Source of the DNA: Armatimonadota bacterium
GTDB taxonomy: Bacteria > Sysuimicrobiota > Sysuimicrobiia > Sysuimicrobiales > Kaftiobacteriaceae
Assembly: GCA_020028535.1 (NCBI GenBank)
Contig: JAIBHM010000065.1
Coordinates: 1 to 8,964 of the forward strand
Direction: 5' to 3'
Length of the DNA: 8,964 nucleotides
In this document: positions 4,249 to 8,964 of the stretch, piece by piece
Numbering within the stretch: the first letter of the stretch is position 1
Layout of the letters: each line of letters begins with the position of its first letter
Translations under genes and position numbers: made by a program
Notes under the pieces: generated by a model
What the model saw: only the letters and a program-made list of their open reading frames with translations
Database searches by the model: none
Told to the model about the DNA's origin: nothing

Positions 4249-5934
4249 ATGTCCCACGTGTCCTTCTACCGGAAATGGCGGCCGAAATCGTTCGAGGAGA
4301 TCATCGGCCAGGAGCGGGTCACGCGCACGCTGCAGAACGCGATCCGGACGAACCGGCTCGTCCACGCCTATCTGTTCGCCGGCCACCGCGGCACGGGCAA
4401 GACCACGACCGCGCGCATCCTGGCCAAAGCGCTGAACTGTGTGGCGGGGCCGACGCCTACGCCTGACAATACCTGCCCGAACTGCGAAGCTATCGGCGGC
4501 GGCTATTCAGTGGACGTCATCGAGATCGACGCGGCCAGCAACCGCGGTATCGAAGAGATCCGGGAGTTGCGCGACCGCATTCGCCTGGCGCCGACCGAGG
4601 GCCGCTACAAGGTGTACATCATCGACGAGGCGCACATGCTCACCACCGAGGCCGCGAATGCCCTGCTGAAGACGTTGGAAGAACCCCCCGCCCACGCGGT
4701 GCTGGTGCTGGTCACCACCGAGCCGCACCGCCTGCCGCCGACGATCCTCTCGCGCTGCCAGCGCTTCGACTTCCGGCGCGTCTCCCAGAAGGAGATCGTG
4801 GCCCGCCTTCGCCACATCGCGCAGAGCGAGGGTTTTGCGATCGAGGAGCCCGCGCTCGTCCTCATCGGCGCGGCCGCGGACGGCTCCTTGCGTGATGCGG
4901 AATCCATCCTCGATCAACTGGCCGCCTTCGCCGAAGGACCCATCACGCCGGCGGACGTTCAGGCGGTGCTGGGCATGGTTGCGGAAGAGGTGGCGCTGCG
5001 CTTCACCGCCGGCATCATCGCGCGCGACGCGCGGAGTTGCCTGGACCTCGTGAATCACACGATCAACGAGGGAAAGGATGTCCGGCAGGTGATGCGCACG
5101 TTGCTCGATCACTTCCGCGACCTGCTGGTGTTGAAAACCGGCACCGCCGGAGACGTCCTCGACACGACAGAGCAGCGGCTGCGCGCGCTGCAGCAGCAGG
5201 CCCAGGAGGCGAACATCGAAGACATTCTGCGCGCCTTGGCTGTCCTGTCGGCGGCCGAGGCCGAAGCGCGCTGGAGCCCCCAGCCGCGTCTGCTGCTCGA
5301 GATCGCGCTGATCCGGCTCTGCCGGCCGGAGATGGATCCGACTCTCGAAGGCCTCCGGACGCGCCTGACCGCCATCGAGCAGCGTCTCGGCCAGGCTTCA
5401 CCTCCTCCGGCGCAGCCCAAGCCCGCTCCACCCAAATCTGTTCCAACCCCGCCCTCATCTGAAGCGAGATCCGCCCCCCGGACCGCGCCGAAGCCCGGCA
5501 CGAAGGGGCCGATGAATGCCGACGCTCTGCCGGCCGTCGCGGCGGTAGTCGAGACCCCGATCGAGGCGGCAGTGGCGATCGAAGATGTGCGCCGGCAGTG
5601 GGCGCGGATCCTGGAAGAAGTGAAACGCACAAAAATGTTCTGCCACGCCCTGCTCATCGAGGGCGTGCCGTTGCAGGTGGACGGCGGCCACCTGGTCATC
5701 GGACTGCGCACCGGCTACAACTTCCACGTGGAGAACCTGCATCGACCGGAGAACCGAGCGGTCGTCGAGGGCGCCCTCGAGCGCGTCTTGCAGCATCGCC
5801 TGCGGCTCCGGTGCACCGTCCTCGATGGGACCACCGAGCTGCCTCCCGCACAGCCCGCCGCCGAGACCGATCCGGTCGTGGCCAAAGCGCTGCAGTTGTT
5901 CGGCGGTCAGGTGGTGGAGATCAAGGATGCGTGA
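4249..5934 (+). CDS. dnaX: DNA polymerase III subunit gamma/tau
   Basis: The clamp-loader ATPase that loads the beta clamp and organises the replisome. It has 561 aa. The start ATG at 4249 is preceded by GGAGGT at 8-base spacing and begins MSHVSFYRKWRPKSF, the standard DnaX N-terminus. The AAA+ module has Walker A GHRGTGKT (45-52), Walker B IIDEAH (124-129) and the sensor/SRC motif ILSRCQRFDF (166-175, Arg finger). The zinc module shows Cys64, Cys76 and Cys79, but the position of E. coli Cys73 is Asp. Domain III runs to about 365. A Pro/Ala-rich linker (about 380-425) leads to a tau-like C-terminal domain (about 440-545). I see no A-rich slippery heptamer, so a separate gamma product from frameshifting is not evident. 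It is the first gene of a dnaX-ybaB-recR operon; the ybaB start overlaps its end by 8 bases. Confidence 0.96.
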   Translation: MSHVSFYRKWRPKSFEEIIGQERVTRTLQNAIRTNRLVHAYLFAGHRGTGKTTTARILAKALNCVAGPTPTPDNTCPNCEAIGGGYSVDVIEIDAASNRGIEEIRELRDRIRLAPTEGRYKVYIIDEAHMLTTEAANALLKTLEEPPAHAVLVLVTTEPHRLPPTILSRCQRFDFRRVSQKEIVARLRHIAQSEGFAIEEPALVLIGAAADGSLRDAESILDQLAAFAEGPITPADVQAVLGMVAEEVALRFTAGIIARDARSCLDLVNHTINEGKDVRQVMRTLLDHFRDLLVLKTGTAGDVLDTTEQRLRALQQQAQEANIEDILRALAVLSAAEAEARWSPQPRLLLEIALIRLCRPEMDPTLEGLRTRLTAIEQRLGQASPPPAQPKPAPPKSVPTPPSSEARSAPRTAPKPGTKGPMNADALPAVAAVVETPIEAAVAIEDVRRQWARILEEVKRTKMFCHALLIEGVPLQVDGGHLVIGLRTGYNFHVENLHRPENRAVVEGALERVLQHRLRLRCTVLDGTTELPPAQPAAETDPVVAKALQLFGGQVVEIKDA

Positions 5935-6241
5935 TCTCGGCAAGATGATGAAGCAGATGCAAAAGCTGCAGCAAGAGGTGTCCCGCGTGCAGGAGGAGAT
6001 GAAAGCCGAGCGCGTCGAGGCCACCGCGGGGGGCGGCGTGGTGCGCGCGGTCGCGAATCTCCACGGGGACGTCCAGGAGATCGCCATCGACCCGGCCGTC
6101 GTCGACCCGGCTGACGTGCCCATGCTCCAGGACCTGGTTCTGGCCGCGATCGTCGAAGCGCAGCGCAGCGCCCGGGCCAAGGCGGAAGAGAAGATGCGGG
6201 CTGTAACCGGCGGGCTCCCCATCCCGCCGGGTTTGATGTAG
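5927..6241 (+). CDS. ybaB: YbaB/EbfC-family nucleoid-associated DNA-binding protein
   Basis: A small dimeric DNA-binding protein of the YbaB/EbfC family, almost always encoded between dnaX and recR. It has 104 aa, the normal size. It starts [18 protein letters not shown], a coiled-coil-forming N-terminal helix (1-30). A beta segment follows with the family signature ([20 protein letters not shown], about 38-57), then a second helix and the C-terminal [10 protein letters not shown], which is typical of the family. The ATG at 5927 overlaps the end of dnaX by 8 bases and has GGAG/AAGG just upstream, so translational coupling is likely. An internal ATG at 5945 is possible but less well placed. 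recR begins 1 base after its stop. Role in nucleoid organisation or recombination is from family knowledge. Confidence 0.95.
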   Translation: MRDLGKMMKQMQKLQQEVSRVQEEMKAERVEATAGGGVVRAVANLHGDVQEIAIDPAVVDPADVPMLQDLVLAAIVEAQRSARAKAEEKMRAVTGGLPIPPGLM

Positions 6242-6242
6242 C

Positions 6243-6836
6243 GTGTACGCCGAACCCCTTGCCCGGCTGATCGAGGAACTCAGCAAGATGCCGACGGTGG
6301 GCCCGAAGACGGCCCAGCGGCTGGCCTTTTACATCCTGCGTATGGCGCCCGAGGACGCGGCAAAACTGAGCCAGGCCATCCTCGACGCCAAAGCCCGGAT
6401 CCGCTACTGCAGCATCTGCTTCCACATCACCGACGTCGACCCGTGCTCCATTTGCAGCGGCCCCACCCGCACACGCTCAATGATCTGCGTGGTGGAGGAT
6501 CCCCGCGACGTCCTGGCCATGGAACGCACCCGCGAATACAAAGGTCTGTACCACGTGCTCCACGGGGCGATCTCCCCGCTGGACGGGATCGGCCCCGACG
6601 ATCTGAAGATCGCAGAATTGCTGAACCGGCTGCGCGGCGGCGACGTAAAGGAAATCATCGTGGCCACCAACCCCCGGGTCGAGGGTGAGGCGACGGCGAT
6701 CTACCTGGCCAAGATTCTCAAGCCGCTGGGGGTCAAAGTCACGCGGATCGCGCACGGGCTGCCGGTCGGCGGCGACCTGGAATACGCCGACGAGGTGACC
6801 CTCGCCAAAGCTCTGGAGGGCCGCCGGGAGATGTAG
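6243..6836 (+). CDS. recR: Recombination mediator protein RecR
   Basis: RecR acts with RecO (and RecF) to load RecA on SSB-coated gaps during recombinational repair. It has 197 aa, the normal length. The GTG start at 6243 lies 1 base after the ybaB stop, giving the N-terminus [21 protein letters not shown] helix-hairpin-helix region (about 13-30, [13 protein letters not shown]) is followed by a four-Cys zinc finger (Cys56, 59, 68, 71; YCSIC...PCSIC). A Toprim domain follows (about 79-175) with [22 protein letters not shown] and [12 protein letters not shown], and the C-terminus has ARIAHG-like [17 protein letters not shown]. All family landmarks are intact. It lacks a strong ribosome site, so coupling to ybaB translation is probable. 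It is the last gene of the dnaX operon; no clear terminator is seen before the next promoter at 6867. Confidence 0.97.
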   Translation: MYAEPLARLIEELSKMPTVGPKTAQRLAFYILRMAPEDAAKLSQAILDAKARIRYCSICFHITDVDPCSICSGPTRTRSMICVVEDPRDVLAMERTREYKGLYHVLHGAISPLDGIGPDDLKIAELLNRLRGGDVKEIIVATNPRVEGEATAIYLAKILKPLGVKVTRIAHGLPVGGDLEYADEVTLAKALEGRREM

Positions 6837-6866
6837 GCCTGAGGTATGCTAGTTTCCGGGCATGAT

Positions 6867-6896
6867 TTGCGTAAGCACATATCCCTGCAGTATACT
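6867..6896 (+). promoter_or_regulatory. Promoter of the DUF458 gene
   Basis: TATACT (6891-6896, 5/6 to TATAAT) with a partial -35 TTGCGT (6867-6872) at an 18-base spacer. The predicted start is near 6903, about 9 bases before the ATG at 6912. This separates the DUF458 gene from the dnaX-ybaB-recR operon and again predicts a very short leader, as for lepB. Confidence 0.55.
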
Positions 6897-6911
6897 TTTG
6901 CTCTGAGGCTC

Positions 6912-7475
6912 ATGGACACGAAGGGTTCATCACACACAAACGGCCAGCACCCCGTCGAGGAGACGGATCCAGCGCCACGTCAGGCCAAATCGGCCCGCAC
7001 GGCGATGGAGTTCATCAGCCCCACGTTCGGCAAACTTCCGTTCCACCAGATGTTCGAGAACATGGTCGGGTATATGAACGAGGAGCCCGACCAGAAATAT
7101 CACCTCATCATCGGCACCGACTCGCTGCTCAACGAACAGACGTGCTTCGTGACCGCGGTGATCATCCACCGGGTGGGCCACGGCGGGCGATACTTCTACC
7201 GGAAGATGGTCAATCGCAAGATGGACAGCCTGCGCCAGCGCATCTTCTTCGAGACCGCGCTCAGCCTCGAGACGGCCGGACTCATCAGCGTCGAGCTCTC
7301 CCGCAATGGGCACTCTGAGCTGCCCGTGGAGATCCACCTCGACGTGGGGGAGAACGGCGACACCAAGCGGGTGATCCGGGAAGTCGTCGGGATGGTGACG
7401 GGGTCAGGCTACCTGGCGGTGACCAAGCCGGACGCCTACGGCGCCACGAAGGTCGCGGACAAGCACTCGAAGTAG
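6912..7475 (+). CDS. DUF458 (YkuK-like) RNase H-fold protein
   Basis: Belongs to the DUF458/YkuK family, predicted to have an RNase H-like fold; its cellular role is unknown. The start ATG at 6912 gives 187 aa. The frame stays open upstream to 6846, but the promoter -10 at 6891 would lie inside that extension. A later ATG at 7005 would begin just at the conserved part (MEFISPTFGKLPF). Family landmarks are YHLIIGTDS (the Asp that starts the RNase H-like strand), a central block around RKMDSLRQRIFFETALS, HLDVGENGDTKRVI, and the C-terminal KPDAYGATKVADKHSK. The first 31 residues after 6912 are polar and probably disordered. GAGG lies only 3 bases before the ATG. It is convergent with the spermidine-synthase-like gene, 9 bases apart. 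Nuclease activity is suggested by fold only. Confidence 0.88.
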   Translation: MDTKGSSHTNGQHPVEETDPAPRQAKSARTAMEFISPTFGKLPFHQMFENMVGYMNEEPDQKYHLIIGTDSLLNEQTCFVTAVIIHRVGHGGRYFYRKMVNRKMDSLRQRIFFETALSLETAGLISVELSRNGHSELPVEIHLDVGENGDTKRVIREVVGMVTGSGYLAVTKPDAYGATKVADKHSK

Positions 7476-7484
7476 TCCCGGCAG

Positions 7485-8964
7485 TTATCTGCGTTCAGGT
7501 TCCCAGCCCCAGACCGGCAGGATGTCGGTGAAGGAGTGATCGTCCGTCATCACCGGCACTTCGCCGATTGAGACCGGCTTGTCGTAGAAATCCCCGAGAT
7601 AGTCGGCGTGCAGAGCAGTAGGCACTTTCCTTTCTTTGCGGAGTTTCCCGAGCGCCCCGGTGAGATCGCGCTTCGTCAGAGCTGGTTTGGCCCCGGCAAA
7701 GAGGATGATCGTGCGGACATTCGTCTCATCACTGTCGTACTGAAAGTTGACGGGGAAGAGGTAGAGGCCCGTGTACTCCGAGGCGTAGGTCTTGTAAATC
7801 GCCTTGAACAGCTTGCTGTTGGAGCCGCCGAGAAACCCCACGATGTTGGCGGCCACGATGCCCCCCGGTGCGAGTTTCGACTTCACCTGCTGGAAGAACT
7901 CCCGCGTCACCAGGTGGAACGGCACGCCTTCGGCATGGTAGGCGTCCATGACGATGAGGTCATACATTGTATCCGTCCGGCGGACGTACTGGCGGCCGTC
8001 CTGCACGAAGATGCGGTGACGGGGATCATCCCGCAGCGCAAAGTATCGCCTGGCTACCTCCACCACGACCGGATCGAGCTCAATCGAGTCCACCGCCACG
8101 CCGGGAAAGTCGCTGATGATCCGCTTGGGTACAGATCCTGAGCCGAGACCCACGACCAGCACCTTCTTGATGCTCGGATTGAACAGCCACGCGAGCAGAA
8201 AGTAGTCAGGGTAGCGCAGCGGGCTCTCGCGCGGATCGGTGAGGAACATCCCGCCCTGGCGCGAACGGTCGAAGTGCAGCCACCGGTAGCAATTGTCCTC
8301 GGCCACCTTGATGCGATGGTAGACGGTGTCGCGCTCGAAGACGATCCGTGTCTCGCCGCAGTTCACCTGGGCGGCTGCGGGCCACGCGAGCGCCAGCGCC
8401 ACCACGGCCGCGGTCGCCGCGGCGCGCACCGACTGGGCCGCCCGCCATCCCATCAGCCCTGAGAACACCACGAGCGACACGCCGAGCGTGTACAGGATGG
8501 CGCGCACACCCATCGCGGGGATGAGCACGAACGCCGTGAGCAGCGTCCCAACGATGCTGCCGGCCGTCGAGATCGCATAGAGAATTCCCGCGGTGTTCCC
8601 CACCGTGGCGAGATTCGTCGCCGCGAGCTTGATGGCGAACGGTGACGTCGCCCCCATCAGGATGCTCGGCAGCGCAAACAGCACCACGGAGGCGAGCAAC
8701 GGGCTGCTGCGAGGGCCAAGGTCCCAGGCAGAGAAGGCCTCGAGGATCGACCGCGCCACAACGGGTAGGAGCAGCGTGAGGATCCCAGCCGTCCCGAGCG
8801 TGAGCGCCAGAACTCCGGGTCTCGGCCAGCGGTCGGCTGCGATGCCGCCGAGGTAATATCCAAGGCTGAGCGCAGCCAGGAAAATACTGATCAGGCTCCC
8901 CCAGACGTACACCGAGCTGCCAAAGTAGGGCGCGAGGATGCGGCTGCCGACGATTTCCAGCGCC
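7485..8964 (-). CDS. Membrane-fused spermidine-synthase-like protein (5' end outside window)
   Basis: At least 492 aa are inside the window. The frame is still open at the right edge, where it reads LEIVGSRILAPYFGSS, the usual beginning of this family's first helices, so only a few residues are missing. The N-terminal half holds about six to seven TM helices (8964 to about 8370), resembling the MFS-like part of fused spermidine synthases. The C-terminal half is a Rossmann methyltransferase-like domain with the nucleotide-binding loop VVGLGSGS (8162-8133), an acidic ELDP (8081-8070), QDGRQY, and the active-site region VMDAY (7952-7938). Classical spermidine synthases have a D-S/T-x-D site; here it is DAYHAEGVPFHL, so transfer of an aminopropyl group is not assured. 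The real substrate is unknown. No terminator separates it from the convergent DUF458 gene. Confidence 0.88.
   Translation of the reverse strand, partial: ALEIVGSRILAPYFGSSVYVWGSLISIFLAALSLGYYLGGIAADRWPRPGVLALTLGTAGILTLLLPVVARSILEAFSAWDLGPRSSPLLASVVLFALPSILMGATSPFAIKLAATNLATVGNTAGILYAISTAGSIVGTLLTAFVLIPAMGVRAILYTLGVSLVVFSGLMGWRAAQSVRAAATAAVVALALAWPAAAQVNCGETRIVFERDTVYHRIKVAEDNCYRWLHFDRSRQGGMFLTDPRESPLRYPDYFLLAWLFNPSIKKVLVVGLGSGSVPKRIISDFPGVAVDSIELDPVVVEVARRYFALRDDPRHRIFVQDGRQYVRRTDTMYDLIVMDAYHAEGVPFHLVTREFFQQVKSKLAPGGIVAANIVGFLGGSNSKLFKAIYKTYASEYTGLYLFPVNFQYDSDETNVRTIILFAGAKPALTKRDLTGALGKLRKERKVPTALHADYLGDFYDKPVSIGEVPVMTDDHSFTDILPVWGWEPERR

Noticed and set aside
4129..4386. N-terminal extension of the CPBP protease to an ATG at 4386
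   Set aside because: It would overlap the dnaX AAA+ region and has no hydrophobic or family-like sequence; the conserved part starts at the first helix near 4128.
5625..5640. A-rich stretch (ACAAAAATG) in dnaX as a programmed frameshift site
   Set aside because: It does not form an X-XXY-YYZ-type slippery heptamer followed by a stem-loop, and it lies late in the tau domain rather than at the gamma boundary.
6930..6938. TCACACACA as a third Crp half-site
   Set aside because: No TGTGA partner at the 6-base spacing; it lies inside the DUF458 coding region.
1..8964. CRISPR arrays, insertion sequences, tRNA genes, phage genes
   Set aside because: Read for direct repeats, terminal inverted repeats and tRNA-like patterns; none seen.

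Overview
This is a high-GC bacterial chromosomal window with no mobile elements, CRISPR arrays or tRNA/rRNA genes that I can see. The SRP RNA is the large Bacillus-like type with an Alu domain. It lies beside dnaX-ybaB-recR, the order known from Bacillus (scr-dnaX-yaaK-recR). A YkuK/DUF458 protein follows, and the signal peptidase is short with one N-terminal helix. Together these suggest a high-GC member of Bacillota or a related Terrabacteria lineage (Armatimonadota- or Chloroflexota-like candidates are possible). The phylum assignment is an inference.

Left part (1-2230): a full-length Crp/Fnr-family regulator (143-829, +) faces several small minus-strand genes. These form two similar-looking units. 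One is a 65-aa Arg-rich helical protein (1235-1038) followed by a 54-aa single-TM protein (990-826). The other is a 65-aa Arg-rich helical protein (2132-1935) followed by a 158-aa protein with a signal peptide (1930-1454). An intrinsic terminator (1369-1332) separates them. Each unit has a Crp-type palindrome upstream at almost the same distance from the first start codon: a perfect TGTGA-N6-TCACA at 2214-2229 and a one-mismatch copy at 1314-1329. The recognition helix of the neighbouring regulator carries the same Arg-Glu...Arg set that reads TGTGA in E. coli CRP. This is the most interesting signal here: a candidate Crp-controlled set of uncharacterised small proteins.

Middle part (2238-4128): signal peptidase I (lepB, +) has a good promoter and a very short leader, followed by the SRP RNA gene (ffs, +). 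Both act in protein export. A minus-strand CPBP-family (CAAX-type) membrane protease with a zinc ribbon runs toward ffs and sits between ffs and dnaX.

Right part (4249-8964): dnaX-ybaB-recR form a tight operon (8-bp overlap, then a 1-bp gap) for replication and recombinational repair. Next come a DUF458 (YkuK-like, RNase H-fold) gene with its own promoter and, convergent to it, a membrane-anchored spermidine-synthase-like protein that runs off the right edge.
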